DNA from: Halorubrum sp. 2020YC2
Lineage (GTDB): Archaea > Halobacteriota > Halobacteria > Halobacteriales > Haloferacaceae
DNA length: 64,000 nucleotides
Direction: 5' to 3'
NCBI RefSeq assembly: GCF_018623055.1
Contig: NZ_CP076019.1
Span: forward strand, 2,976,001 to 3,040,000
Of this stretch, positions 36,801 through 45,551 are shown in pieces; position 1 is the first letter of the stretch, and every line of letters starts with the position of its first letter. The translations under genes and the position numbers were made by a program. The notes under the pieces were generated by a model. The model searched no databases, was not told the DNA's origin, and saw only the letters and a list, made by a program, of their open reading frames with translations.

Positions 36801-36848
36801 GTCAGATCCGAACCGATCGGCACCGTTCGTAGATGAACCTCCTCCCAT
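33831..36848 (-). CDS. Soluble histidine kinase with six PAS domains
   Basis: 1005 residues without a membrane segment. Six consecutive PAS/PAC modules occupy about 20-780, each ending in a DxT/E-KxRE type connector (VGVARDATERKRRE, GVSTDITEQRERE, LFQDVTDRKERE and others). A HisKA-like helix follows with the phospho-acceptor in VVRHDIRNQL near 800, then an ATPase domain with FRNLLTNAVVHN, ADNGPGIADDHK and GTGVGLYLVKTLV. It presumably senses redox, small molecules or light through bound cofactors and phosphorylates a response regulator; none is encoded nearby, making it an orphan. Partner unknown. Confidence 0.9.
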   Translation of the reverse strand: MGGGSSTNGADRFGSDGGEVTSVYEAMFQEADDAIFLVDVARTDGEYEFTFRQNNTAHQRQTGLTEDAMFGKTPRELLGEQQGAAVETNYRLCVERGTTIEYEEQLEFPGGTTDWQTKLTPVVDDGTVTRIVGVARDATERKRRERELRRTHRRFQTVLETMSAAVFLKDTDGRYLLMNQACRDVFDVDEDPVDMTDEELFPEAVAAQARLDDRRVVEDGERIEIEETIPTPDGETVRLTRKSPVYDEEGTIRGVCGVSTDITEQRERERALEQLKDRLELAVEGAQLGVWDWDMTTDEVEFNDQWAAMLGRSLDGIEPHLDAWERRVHPDDVESAEAALSEHMAGETEYYDAEHRMRTAAGEWKWIRTVGKVVERDEDGEPVRAVGIHLDVDEQKRREKELIRTRRLIERTQQSASIGWWEVDLVDESVTWSDEVYRIHEVPTDEPIDLEDALDFYHPDDRDTVEQAFGRLTETGESYDLELRILTASGGTRWVRTVGDPQYDETGEIVGVLGLFQDVTDRKERERALEETKQRLTVALDATRTGVWEWDLRTDEVIWTESMERLFGLEPGTFEGTYEAFAEYVHPDDLQTLERAIERAKSTDEPLKTEYRIRTADGEQLWGEVRAELVESEDGSRRLVGVFSEVTSRKEYEMALEATREELRKIIDLVPDLVFVKNREGEYLLANEATASAYGLTPEEVEGRSEGDIIPDADDSAAFRQDDLEVIESGEPKAIGEETLTTADGETRVLQTTKIPYEIPETGEDAVLGYARDVTDLKRYERTLEEQRDNLTLLNQVVRHDIRNQLMVVESYTDLLADALVDDQSQTYARTVIEAARQAMEITETARDVTEVLLQVGADRSPMNLRAELNAQIAQIRSDQDRATVAVDGPIPDVTVLADELLEAVFRNLLTNAVVHNDKDVAEIAVSTRVSADTVRVRIADNGPGIADDHKEDIFQEGEKGLESGGTGVGLYLVKTLVDRYGGDVWVEDNEPTGSVFVVELPVAN

Positions 36849-36959
36849 AATCTCGCTGCTTTTTCCTTACGTTACTGAGAGTAATAATAGTGCGGATGTC
36901 AACGCGGGGAACGGGCCGCCCGTCGACCCCGCTCGCGGCCCCTCACGGCGCCGCGCCCG

Positions 36960-38393
36960 CTACGTCACGCCGCCGTCGCCCGTCGCGTACGCCTCGTGTG
37001 CGCCCGATTCGAGGATCGCCTCGGTCACGTCGACGACTTCCAGCACGTCGGCAAAGGAGGTGTAGGGGGCCGCCGGACAGACGCGCACCACGTTCGGCGG
37101 GCGGAAGTCGACGACGACGCCCCGGTCCCTGAGCGCCTCGCTCAGTCGCTCGGCCTCGGGGTGTTCGAGGGCGACGTGACCGCCCCGGCCGGCGTGTTCG
37201 CGGGGCGTGCCGACCGACACCTCGGGGAGCCGGTCGTCGACGAGGGCGATGAGGAAGTCGGTCAAGGCGAGCGACTTCTCGCGTAAGCGCTCGATCCCGG
37301 CCTCCCGGAGTAGTTCGACGGAGCCTTCGAGCGGCGCGGCCGCGAGCAGCGGCGGGGTGCCGATCTGCCACGCGCCCGCCGAGTCGGCGGGGGTGAACGC
37401 GGCGTTCATCTCGAACTGCGTCGCCTTCTCGTGGCCCCACCACCCCGCGAGGGCGGGGGTGAGCCCGTGGTGGCGCCCCGCGACGAACAGCGCGCCGATC
37501 GAGCCGGGGCCGGCGTTGAGGTACTTGTACGTACACCACACCGCGAAGTCGACGCCCGCCGCGTCGAACTCGTGCGGGACGGCGCCCGCGGAGTGGGCCG
37601 CGTCGAAGCCGGCGTACGCGCCCGCTTCGTGGGCGGCCGCGGCGATCCGCTCCACGTCGAACAGCTGGCCGGAGCGGTACAGCGCGGTCGGCATGAAGAC
37701 GACCCCGATATCCTCGTGCGCCGCCAGCGCGGCCTCGACGTCTCGCGGGTCGATCGTCCGGCCGTCGCGGCTCGGAACGACTCGGAGCTTCTCGTCGGGG
37801 TCGATCCCGCGCTGGCGCAGTTGCGCCCGGATCGCGTAGTGGTCGGAGGGGAAGTCGAGTTCGTTGACGAGGACCGCGGGGTCCGCGTCGGGGTCGCCGT
37901 CCGGCGCCCACTCCCCGTCGGCGGCCTCGAACTCCTCGCGGTCCGGGCCGTTCCCGGCCAGCAGCTCGTCGAGGAAGGTGCCGACGAGCGTGTGGATGTT
38001 CACCGTGATCGAGTTGCCGACGACCACCTCCTCGGGGGCCGCGCCCACGAGCGGCGCGAGCGCGTCGCCCAGCCGCTCCCCGACCTCGAACCACGGCGGG
38101 TCGGCGTCGGTCCACCCCGCGATGAGCAGGTCGCGCCACTCGTCGACGACGCGGTCGAGGCTCGCGAGGGCCGCGTCGCTCGCGGGCCCGAGCGAGTTGC
38201 CGTCCATGTACAGTAGGTCGTCCGGCACGCGGTACCGGTCCGCGAACCCGGAGAGCGGGTCGTCCTCGTCGAGCCGGGCAGCGAGGCGGGCGGGATCGGC
38301 GTCAGCGTCGCCGGCCGCTCCCCCGCCGTCGCCCTCCCAACCGAGCCCCTCGCCCGCGAGCGCGTCCCGCGCGGGAGCGTACGGATCGTCCAT
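36960..38393 (-). CDS. kynU: Kynureninase
   Basis: 477 residues, a fold-type I PLP enzyme that splits kynurenine into anthranilate and alanine. The Schiff-base lysine is K290 in WCTYKYLNAGPG, and D264 (AGFDAAHSAG) contacts the cofactor pyridine. The N-terminal MDGNSLGP motif and the C-terminal RPPNVVRVCPAAPYTSFADV are also diagnostic. It is longer than bacterial KynU because of acidic inserts (residues 20-35 and 160-172). No other kynurenine-pathway gene is adjacent, so it may serve tryptophan breakdown or anthranilate supply. Confidence 0.92.
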   Translation of the reverse strand: MDDPYAPARDALAGEGLGWEGDGGGAAGDADADPARLAARLDEDDPLSGFADRYRVPDDLLYMDGNSLGPASDAALASLDRVVDEWRDLLIAGWTDADPPWFEVGERLGDALAPLVGAAPEEVVVGNSITVNIHTLVGTFLDELLAGNGPDREEFEAADGEWAPDGDPDADPAVLVNELDFPSDHYAIRAQLRQRGIDPDEKLRVVPSRDGRTIDPRDVEAALAAHEDIGVVFMPTALYRSGQLFDVERIAAAAHEAGAYAGFDAAHSAGAVPHEFDAAGVDFAVWCTYKYLNAGPGSIGALFVAGRHHGLTPALAGWWGHEKATQFEMNAAFTPADSAGAWQIGTPPLLAAAPLEGSVELLREAGIERLREKSLALTDFLIALVDDRLPEVSVGTPREHAGRGGHVALEHPEAERLSEALRDRGVVVDFRPPNVVRVCPAAPYTSFADVLEVVDVTEAILESGAHEAYATGDGGVT

Positions 38394-38463
38394 ACACGAG
38401 GGCGCCGCGCCGGCGACTAAGCGTTTCCGGGGTCGGGCGGGAGTTTAAAAATCCGACCGAGCG

Positions 38464-41196
38464 CTACTCGACGATGTCGATCGCGGGGCGTCCCGGCTCG
38501 GCCTTGGCGACCACGCTCTCGTCGGCGTCCGCGGCGCGCTCGACGCGGACCGGCGCGTCGAACTCCCGCTCGATCAGCCACGCGGCCGCGCGCAGCGCGT
38601 CGTACTCGGCGTCGCCGCCGAGCGTCTCCCGTAACGCCTCGCGGTTCGCCTGAAGGTCCTGCCCGTACGAGGCGGCGGCGTCCCCCCGCTCGCGGATGTG
38701 GCTCTCGCCCATCAGCTCCGAGATCAGGTTGTCGGCGTCGCTGTCGATAGCGATCGACAGGGCGTCGTACTTCCAGTCGGGCGCGACGACCACGTCGATC
38801 CGCTCGGGGTCGTCGATGCCGGCGACGTCGACGATGTCGCGCACGTCCTCGCGGGTGTTAGTCACCAGCCGGCGCCGCTTCTCGACGGTGTCGCGGTCGA
38901 CGCTCGCGGTCGGCCACTCGGCCTCCGCGACGAACCTGTCCCGCCCGAGCGTCTCCCATAGCTCCTCCGCGAGGTGGGGCGCGACCGGCGCGAGCAGGCG
39001 GACCGCGACGCCGACGCCGCGCTCGAAGACGGCGGGGTGCGGGTCGGCGTACTCGCGGTAGCTCCGGAGGGTGCGGACGAGATCCTGCGCCTCGCGGAGC
39101 GCGACGTTGAACGTGAGGTCGTCGTACTCCGCGCCCGCGATGGCGACCGCGGCGTCGGTCTCGTCGGCCACGTAGTCGTCGATCTCATCGCGGTCGGCGG
39201 CCCCGGCGTCGCCGTCCCCGGCGAGCGCCACCTCGCCCGCGGCGAACGCCTCGACGAGGTCGCTGAGGCGGGTTAAAAAGCGGTGGGTGGACCTGACGCC
39301 CTCCTCAGACCAGTCGAAGTCGCGCTCGGGCTGGGCGGCCTCCATCATGAACAGCCGCGCGGTGTCGGCGCCGTACTCGTCGACGATCCGCTGCGGCGAG
39401 ACGACGTTCCCCACCGATTTGGACATCTTCTCGCCCTCCAGTTGGACCATCCCCTGCGCCAGCAGGTTCGTGAACGGCTCGCGGTGTTCTAACTCCTCCT
39501 CATCGGCCAACACCTTCGTGAAAAAGCGCGAGTACAGCAGGTGCATCACGGCGTGTTCGATGCCGCCCACGTACTGGTCGACCGGCATCCAGTCGTTCGC
39601 GCGGTCGAGGTCGAAGGGGGCGTCCTCGAGGTCCGGCGAGACGTACCGCAGGAAGTACCACGAGGAGTCGACGAACGTGTCCATCGTGTCCGTCTCGCGG
39701 GTCGCGGGCCCGCCGCACTCCGGGCAGGTCGTCGCCTGCCACTCGTCGGCGGCGTCCAGCGGGTTCCCGGTCGTGTTGATGAACTCGGGCAGCTCGACGG
39801 GCAGGTCCTCGTCGGGCACCGGCACCGCGCCGCAGTCGTCGCAGTTCACGATCGGAATCGGCGTCCCCCAGTAGCGCTGCCGGGAGATGCCCCAGTCGCG
39901 CAGGCGGTACTGGGTCGCCTCGCTCGCGCCGTCGACGTCGGCCGTAATCTTCTCCCGGGCGGTCTCGCTGTCGAGCCCGCTGTACTCGCCGGAGTCGATC
40001 ACGACGCCGTCCTCGGTGAACGCTTCCTCCTCCACGTCGGGGGCGTCGGGGACCGTCTCCCCGTCCCAGTCGTCGGGTTCCGGCGCGATGACCGGGCGGA
40101 TCTCGACGTCCTTCTTCGTCGCGAACGCGTGGTCGCGCTCGTCGTGGGCGGGCACCGCCATCAGCGCGCCCGTCCCCACGTCCGAGAGGACGAAGTCCGC
40201 GACGTAGACGGGGATCTCCTCGCCCGTGACGGGGTTCGTGGCCGTGAGGCCGGTTTCCACGCCGTTCGGCTCGTCGCCGTCGGGGTCGGCCTCCTCCTCG
40301 ACGAAGCGGCGGACGTCGGCGTCCTCCGCGGCCAGCTCCTCCGCTATCGGGTGGTCGGGCGCGATCGCGAAGAACGTCGCGCCGTGGATCGTGTCGACGC
40401 GGGTCGTGAAGGCGGTAACTGCGCCGTACTCCCGCGGCTCGGTCCCCTCGCCGCCTCCGTTCGAGGCGCTCCGCGCCTCGCCGACCTCGAAGTCGACCTC
40501 GCTCCCGTACTGCCGACCGATCCAGTTGCGCTGCATCTGGCGGACGGAGTCCGGCCACCCCTCCAGGTCGTCGATGGCCTCCAGCAGCTCGTCGGCGTAC
40601 TCGGTTATCTTCAGGAACCACTGGTCCAGCTCGCGGGTCTCGACGGGCGTGTCACAGCGCCAGCACAGCTCGTCGTCGCCCTCGACCTGCTCGTCGGCCA
40701 AGACGGTCTCACAGGAGGGACACCAGTTCACCTCGGCGTCGCGGCGCTCCACGAGGCCGGCCTCGTGGAAGCGGCGGAACAGCCACTGGTTCCACCGGTA
40801 GTAGTCGGGCGTGCAGGTGGTGACCTCGCGGTCCCAGTCGTAGCCGAACCCCATCGACTTCATCTGCCCGCGCATCGTGTCGATGCAGTCGAAGGTCCAG
40901 TCGCGGGGGTTGGTATCCCGCTCCTTCGCGGCGTTCTCGGCGGGCAGGCCGAACGCGTCCCACCCCATCGGGTGGAGCACGTCGTCGCCGCGCATCCGGC
41001 GGTAGCGGGCGTACGCGTCCGTGATCGTGTAGTTGCGGACGTGGCCCATGTGGAGCTTCCCGGACGGGTACGGGTACATCCCGAGGACGTACGTCGGGTC
41101 CGCGGCGTCGTCCGGGACGTGGTAGACGTCGGCGTCGTCCCACGCCTCCTGCCAGCGTTCCTCGACCGTCGCGTGGTCGTATCCCTCCTGAGACAT
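38464..41196 (-). CDS. leuS: Leucyl-tRNA synthetase
   Basis: 910 residues, class I synthetase. The HIGH-type motif is HMGH (49-52, in PSGKLHMGHVRN) and the KMSKS motif is at 590-594. A CP1 editing domain (about 215-420) has GTGALMAVPAHDERDH. Zinc-binding pairs CPSC/CWRC and CDDC/CPEC flank it. It charges tRNA-Leu and hydrolyses mischarged products. ATG 41196 is preferred over 41241 because the minus-strand TATA AGTTATAC (41229-41236) lies about 33 nt upstream, giving a short or absent leader. It is of bacterial-like LeuS size with the large acidic surface of halophiles. Confidence 0.96.
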   Translation of the reverse strand: MSQEGYDHATVEERWQEAWDDADVYHVPDDAADPTYVLGMYPYPSGKLHMGHVRNYTITDAYARYRRMRGDDVLHPMGWDAFGLPAENAAKERDTNPRDWTFDCIDTMRGQMKSMGFGYDWDREVTTCTPDYYRWNQWLFRRFHEAGLVERRDAEVNWCPSCETVLADEQVEGDDELCWRCDTPVETRELDQWFLKITEYADELLEAIDDLEGWPDSVRQMQRNWIGRQYGSEVDFEVGEARSASNGGGEGTEPREYGAVTAFTTRVDTIHGATFFAIAPDHPIAEELAAEDADVRRFVEEEADPDGDEPNGVETGLTATNPVTGEEIPVYVADFVLSDVGTGALMAVPAHDERDHAFATKKDVEIRPVIAPEPDDWDGETVPDAPDVEEEAFTEDGVVIDSGEYSGLDSETAREKITADVDGASEATQYRLRDWGISRQRYWGTPIPIVNCDDCGAVPVPDEDLPVELPEFINTTGNPLDAADEWQATTCPECGGPATRETDTMDTFVDSSWYFLRYVSPDLEDAPFDLDRANDWMPVDQYVGGIEHAVMHLLYSRFFTKVLADEEELEHREPFTNLLAQGMVQLEGEKMSKSVGNVVSPQRIVDEYGADTARLFMMEAAQPERDFDWSEEGVRSTHRFLTRLSDLVEAFAAGEVALAGDGDAGAADRDEIDDYVADETDAAVAIAGAEYDDLTFNVALREAQDLVRTLRSYREYADPHPAVFERGVGVAVRLLAPVAPHLAEELWETLGRDRFVAEAEWPTASVDRDTVEKRRRLVTNTREDVRDIVDVAGIDDPERIDVVVAPDWKYDALSIAIDSDADNLISELMGESHIRERGDAAASYGQDLQANREALRETLGGDAEYDALRAAAWLIEREFDAPVRVERAADADESVVAKAEPGRPAIDIVE

Positions 41197-41228
41197 CTGT
41201 TTATATGCTCGTGGTCGGCTCGGCGTCG

Positions 41229-41236
41229 TATAACTT
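41229..41236 (-). promoter_or_regulatory. TATA box deciding the leuS start
   Basis: AGTTATAC on the minus strand is about 33 nt upstream of the ATG at 41196 and overlaps the codons after a more distant in-frame ATG, which would therefore not be transcribed. Confidence 0.5.
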
Positions 41237-41317
41237 TCCATCCGTTGGTGAGCGGTGACACGCGGCCTCCCGGGAGAGAGCGCGGTGACGCCGCCGCCGA
41301 CACCCCGGTCGGGGCCC

Positions 41318-43630
41318 CTAGAGCTTCCCGGAGTCCCGCGCCTGTTCAACGCGCTTCGTCGCCTGCTCGACCCGCTTTCCGGTCGCGTTCGCGAGCCCGG
41401 GCGGGAGTCCCTCTCGGGCGGCCGCCAGCCGCTCTTCGATCCGGGCGATCCGGTCGAGCACGTTCGCCAGCTGCCGGTCCGTCCCCTCGGCGTCGCCCTC
41501 GCGGGCGCGCTCCTCGGCCCGCCTCGCCTGGTCGACCGCGGCCGCGAGGGCCCGCTCCAGCCCGTTGACGGCGTTCGACGGGCCGCCGGAGCCGCCTCCC
41601 TCGCCCCCGCTCTCGTCGTCCGAGCCGTCGTCGCCGTCGTCATCGTCGTCGCTCTCCGCCGCCGCGGCCGCGACAGCGGCGCGGGTCTCCTCGGCCACGT
41701 CCGCGACGTAGCCGGCGAGGGGGGCCGCTCCGGTCTCGGGCCGCTCGATCCGGATCGGGCCGTTTCCGGGCGCCTCGTCCCCGTCGCCCCCGCCCTCGCC
41801 GTCGTCCCCGTCGTCCGAGTCGTCGCCTCCCGACCCCAGCGGGTCCGGGTTGACGCGGTACGCGCCCACCTCGTCGTCGGCGTCGCGGACCTCGGTCGTG
41901 TACGCGCCGCCGGCGTGGACGTAGGCGGCGTCGCTCCCGTCGATCGCGGAGTCGTAGATCCGGCCGGCGAAGTCGTCCTCGATCGCGGTCCGGGTCAGAT
42001 CGACGTCGCTCTCCGCGTCCGACAGCTCGATCTTCCGCGCGTTCTCGCGGGCGACGAGCGGAATCTCGCCGTCGACGCCGGCAGTCGTCACCGAGTCGTC
42101 GGACGAGACGGTCAGCTCCTCGCTGTGGGGCGCGCGCCCGGCGCCGTTGACCGTGAAGCGGTGGTCGCCCTCGGGGACGCCGTTCGCGACCGCGACCCCG
42201 CCGGCGAACGTCGGGAGCGCCTCCGGGTCGCTCTCGATCAGGACGAACGACTCGACGCCCGCCTCGGTCGTCGTCAGCCCCTCGCCGTCGGGCGCCTCGT
42301 CGGTCTCGGTCGCCCGCGTCACGCGGGCGACGACGGAATCGAGCGCGCCGGCCGCGCCGTCCCCGAACGACTCCTCGGCGGCGATGGCGTCGTACCGGGC
42401 CGCGAGCTCCGACCGGTGGTTCCCGGCCGTGACGTCGAGCGCGGGGTTCCCGTACCGGGGCTGCTCCCACGGGACGCCGGTGGTCGTGATGTGGCCCGCG
42501 ACGGCGTCCTCGACCGCCTGCGGGACCGCGAACTCGTAGCTGAGCTGCGGGCCGGTGAACGCCGAGATGTCCTCGAGTTCGGCGCTCTCGACGAGGCCGT
42601 ACTCGACGACCGACTCGGCCGCCTCCGCCGCGAGCGCGGCGTCGTCGCCGTCGTCGGGGCGCTCGGCGTGTCGGAAGGCGAGCCCCGTCTCCCGGAGCGG
42701 GAGGTCGGTCGGCGGCGAGCGCAGCGCGTCGAGCGAGCGGATCGTCAGGGCGCCGTCGACGAGCGACGCCTCGCTGACGGCGGGGAGGTCGGGGTGGTCG
42801 TAGATCGGCTCGCCCTCGTACTCGGGGACGACGAAGGGGAGCCGCGCCCCTTCGTCGCGAGGGAGCCCGTACGCGATCGGGACACCGAGGAGGTCCTCGA
42901 CGGTGTCTATCGTCGTGTTCGTGATGTCCGCGAGGAGGCCCTCCTCCCCGACGCGACGGAACCCGTCCGGGACCTCGTTCACCGAGAGCGTGCTGGAGTG
43001 CGAGCCGAGTTCGGGGAGGATTCGCGGGACCACGTCCGGGTCCGGGTCGAGGAACTCGTTGTTGGGGACGCTCCGGGAGTGCGAGCTGGCGACGTACAGC
43101 TGCGGCTCGCCCGTGTCGAGGTCGACGAACACGTGGAGCACCTCCCAGTCGTGCCAATGGAAGTTCGCGGTGAACTGGTCGAACGCGGAGTAGAGCCAGA
43201 ACTGGACGACCGCGAGCGGGGAGTCCTCGTACCGCATCCCGTTGTAGAACACTGTCGGGTCCGGCGGCTCGCCCGCCTCGTCGTACCGCTCGTGGTAGCC
43301 GTCGAACGCCGCGAACCCGTCGACGACCGTCTCGCCGTCCTCCTCGGCCGTGTACGGCCGCGGGTCGGTCGGGAACCACGGCTCCGCGGCGTCGAAGTAC
43401 AGCGTCGGCGCGAACCGCGCCGCCAGCTCGTCGAGCCGGTCCGCGTCGAGGCCGGTCGTCGCGGCGTCGTCCGGTCCCGAGCCGCCGCAGCCGGCGACCG
43501 CGGCGCTCCCGGCGCCCGCGAGCGCGCCGAGCACCGTCCGTCGGTCGATCCGGTCTCCCAGCGGTCCGTCGCTCGTGGCGGCCGGATCGGTCCCCCTCGC
43601 GTCCCTCCCGGCGTCGGCGTCCCGATTCAT
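41318..43630 (-). CDS. Large Tat-exported lipoprotein with an NLP-like HDWE core
   Basis: 770 residues. The N-terminus carries a twin-arginine signal (DRRTVLGALAGAG, RR at 30-31) and a lipobox ending in C48 (AAVAGCGG), so it should be exported folded and lipid-anchored outside. Residues 65-190 include QFWLYSAFDQFTANFHWHDW, with HDWE at 161-164 and LYVASSHSR (180-187). This pattern resembles the core of necrosis- and ethylene-inducing-like (NLP/NPP1) proteins. The remainder is a helical region, Ig-like modules (DHRFTVNGAGRAPHSEEL) and a C-terminal coiled coil (QVARRAEERAREGDAEG type). Start MNRDADAGRD chosen because it places the signal correctly. Function unknown. Confidence 0.75.
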   Translation of the reverse strand: MNRDADAGRDARGTDPAATSDGPLGDRIDRRTVLGALAGAGSAAVAGCGGSGPDDAATTGLDADRLDELAARFAPTLYFDAAEPWFPTDPRPYTAEEDGETVVDGFAAFDGYHERYDEAGEPPDPTVFYNGMRYEDSPLAVVQFWLYSAFDQFTANFHWHDWEVLHVFVDLDTGEPQLYVASSHSRSVPNNEFLDPDPDVVPRILPELGSHSSTLSVNEVPDGFRRVGEEGLLADITNTTIDTVEDLLGVPIAYGLPRDEGARLPFVVPEYEGEPIYDHPDLPAVSEASLVDGALTIRSLDALRSPPTDLPLRETGLAFRHAERPDDGDDAALAAEAAESVVEYGLVESAELEDISAFTGPQLSYEFAVPQAVEDAVAGHITTTGVPWEQPRYGNPALDVTAGNHRSELAARYDAIAAEESFGDGAAGALDSVVARVTRATETDEAPDGEGLTTTEAGVESFVLIESDPEALPTFAGGVAVANGVPEGDHRFTVNGAGRAPHSEELTVSSDDSVTTAGVDGEIPLVARENARKIELSDAESDVDLTRTAIEDDFAGRIYDSAIDGSDAAYVHAGGAYTTEVRDADDEVGAYRVNPDPLGSGGDDSDDGDDGEGGGDGDEAPGNGPIRIERPETGAAPLAGYVADVAEETRAAVAAAAAESDDDDDGDDGSDDESGGEGGGSGGPSNAVNGLERALAAAVDQARRAEERAREGDAEGTDRQLANVLDRIARIEERLAAAREGLPPGLANATGKRVEQATKRVEQARDSGKL

Positions 43631-43795
43631 CCTCTCGGGCGACGAGACCCGAACGAATAACGCTTCTGCCGCCCCACGGGACGACACTCTCACTCGTCTG
43701 TCACGTCCCCTGAGGGCCGCGAGAGGGGTCCGCCGCGACCGCGCCGACCCCGCCGCGGGAGAAGGTATTTGCGGCCGGCCGCCCGACGCCGGGGC

Positions 43796-44191
43796 ATGGA
43801 CGGGAAGAAGGCCCTCTACTACGCGGCGATCGCGATCGCGGTGCTGATCGGGATCAGCGTCGTGCTGTCGGTGATATCCGCGATCATCGGGCTCGCCACC
43901 GCGGTGGTCTCCGGAATCGTCACGCTCGCCGTCCTCCTCGGGATCGGCTACGTCGCGCTCAAGACCGGAGCGTGGTTCTTCGGAAGCGACGACGACGCGT
44001 CGCTCGACTCGCTCGACTCGATCGGTTCGGGGTCGACCTCGGTCGACACCGGCAGCAGCCGGCAGGACCGCCTCCGACAGCAGTACGTCGAGGGACAGAT
44101 CAGCGAGGCGGAGTTCGAGCGCCGGATCGGCGAGGAGTTGGAGACCGAGGAGGTCGATGACATCGACCGCGAACTCGAACGGGAACGCTGA
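43796..44191 (+). CDS. Two-helix membrane protein with a SHOCT domain
   Basis: 131 residues. Two hydrophobic segments (about 6-30 and 33-55), then a Ser/Asp linker and a C-terminal SHOCT motif (RLRQQYVEGQISEAEFERRI). SHOCT (short C-terminal) domains are oligomerisation motifs, common in haloarchaeal membrane proteins. Divergent from the large lipoprotein. Function unknown. Confidence 0.78.
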   Translation: MDGKKALYYAAIAIAVLIGISVVLSVISAIIGLATAVVSGIVTLAVLLGIGYVALKTGAWFFGSDDDASLDSLDSIGSGSTSVDTGSSRQDRLRQQYVEGQISEAEFERRIGEELETEEVDDIDRELERER

Positions 44192-44195
44192 GGAA

Positions 44196-44552
44196 CTAAA
44201 AGCGGTCTCGGAGCTCCTCGCGCAGGTCGTCGACCTCGAGGTCCTTCATCGCGAGCAGGACGAGCAGGTGGTAGACGAGGTCCGCGCTCTCCGCGGTCAG
44301 CTCCTCGCGGTCGTCGTCCTTCGCCGCGAGGATGGCCTCGGTCGTCTCCTCGCCTATCTTCTCTAAGACGGCGTTCTCGCCCTTCTCGTGGGTGAAGAGG
44401 GAGGCGGTGTACGACCCCTCGGGAAGCTCCTCCTTCCGCGACTCGATGGTGGCGAACAGCTCGTCGAGGACGGCCCCGGACGGCACGTCCGGGTCCTCGC
44501 CGGGTTCGGGGTCGACCGCCGCCCCGCCGTCGCCCTCGGTCGGCTCGCTCAC
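44196..44552 (-). CDS. hisE: Phosphoribosyl-ATP pyrophosphatase
   Basis: 118 residues of the all-alpha MazG-like family. Diagnostic segments are SYTASLFTHEKGENAVLEKI, GEETTEAILAAK and ELTAESADLVYHLLVLLA, whose Glu/Asp residues bind Mg2+. It removes pyrophosphate from phosphoribosyl-ATP in step two of histidine synthesis. The start overlaps the stop of pdxT by 4 bp. The acidic N-terminal 40 residues are a halophile addition. hisH is about 7 kb away, so the pathway genes are dispersed. Confidence 0.92.
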   Translation of the reverse strand: MSEPTEGDGGAAVDPEPGEDPDVPSGAVLDELFATIESRKEELPEGSYTASLFTHEKGENAVLEKIGEETTEAILAAKDDDREELTAESADLVYHLLVLLAMKDLEVDDLREELRDRF

Positions 44553-45142
44553 GCGACCACCTCCCGCTCGGGGAAGAAGGCGAGGTCGTGGATCCGCGGG
44601 TCGTCGGTGAGTTCGGGGTGGAACGCGGTGGCGACGACCGGGCCGTCGCGAACCGCCACGGGGCGCCCGTCGACCGTCGCGAGCGTTTCGACGCCGTCGC
44701 CGGCGTCGTCGATGGCGGGCGCGCGGATGAACACGGCGTGGAACGGGTCGTCGAGTCCGTCGACCGGGATCGCCGCCTCGAAGGAGTCCTTCTGCCGGCC
44801 GAACGCGTTGCGGTCGACGGAGACGTCGACCAGCCCTAGCGGCTCCACCCGGTCGTCTTTCGCGTCGTTCGAGCAGACGATGAGCCCGGCGCAGGTCGCG
44901 AGGACGGGCTTCCCGCTCGCGACGTGGTCCTCGATCTCGGCGGCGATCCCCTCGCGGTGGATCAGCCGCGAGATGGTCGTCGACTCTCCGCCCGGCATGA
45001 GGAGGACGTCGCAGTCGGGGACGATCCCCGCCTCTCGGATCTCGACGACCTCCGCGGACTCGTCGTGGGCGGCCGCGGCGTTGCGGACGGCGGCCGCGTG
45101 CTCGGCCACGTCGCCCTGAACGGCGATGACGCCTGCTTTCAT
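44549..45142 (-). CDS. pdxT: Pyridoxal 5'-phosphate synthase glutaminase subunit
   Basis: 197 residues, class I glutaminase. The catalytic cysteine is C84 (LATCAGLIV), and the His/Glu pair is in TAFHPEL near residue 180. PGGESTT (50-56) forms the oxyanion region. It supplies ammonia to PdxS for vitamin B6 cofactor synthesis; pdxS is not in this window. First gene of a pair with hisE (4-bp overlap). Confidence 0.93.
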   Translation of the reverse strand: MKAGVIAVQGDVAEHAAAVRNAAAAHDESAEVVEIREAGIVPDCDVLLMPGGESTTISRLIHREGIAAEIEDHVASGKPVLATCAGLIVCSNDAKDDRVEPLGLVDVSVDRNAFGRQKDSFEAAIPVDGLDDPFHAVFIRAPAIDDAGDGVETLATVDGRPVAVRDGPVVATAFHPELTDDPRIHDLAFFPEREVVA

Positions 45143-45236
45143 ACGGATCTGTGGGGCGGGCGCGTGGAAAAAGGGCGCGCTACGCGGTCGGTCGCTCCTC
45201 GGTCCCGCCGTCGCGAAACGGGGCGACGCGGGGAGC

Positions 45237-45398
45237 CTACGCGACGGTCAGCGAGAGGATCTGGACGAACACGCCGAAGAGGACGCAGAACGCGACGACC
45301 GTCTTGGGGTCTATCGCGATGGCGTTCCGGTCCTCGTTCTCGAAGTAGCGGACCAGTCCCGCGCTGGACATCAGCCCGCCGGAGTTGGAACCACTCAT
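45237..45398 (-). CDS. Protein translocase subunit Sec61 beta
   Basis: 53 residues, start [20 protein letters not shown] at 45398. The family pattern is complete: a disordered Gly/Ser N-terminus, the segment [21 protein letters not shown], and one C-terminal membrane helix ([20 protein letters not shown]). It binds SecY and SecE in the membrane channel. An upstream extension of the frame is Arg-rich and not conserved-looking. Lies between pdxT and the divergent thioredoxin gene. Confidence 0.9.
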   Translation of the reverse strand: MSGSNSGGLMSSAGLVRYFENEDRNAIAIDPKTVVAFCVLFGVFVQILSLTVA

Positions 45399-45551
45399 AC
45401 CCGTTTCTGGACCGCGCCGCGTTCTAAACGTTTCGTTCGCCGCTCGCGGCGGCGTGACCGCCTTCGACGCGCCGTCGGCGGGTCGCGTTGACCGCGCGCG
45501 CACACGAGTGGGAAACCCTTATGCGCGGGCCGGCGATAGTTGACGCCGACT

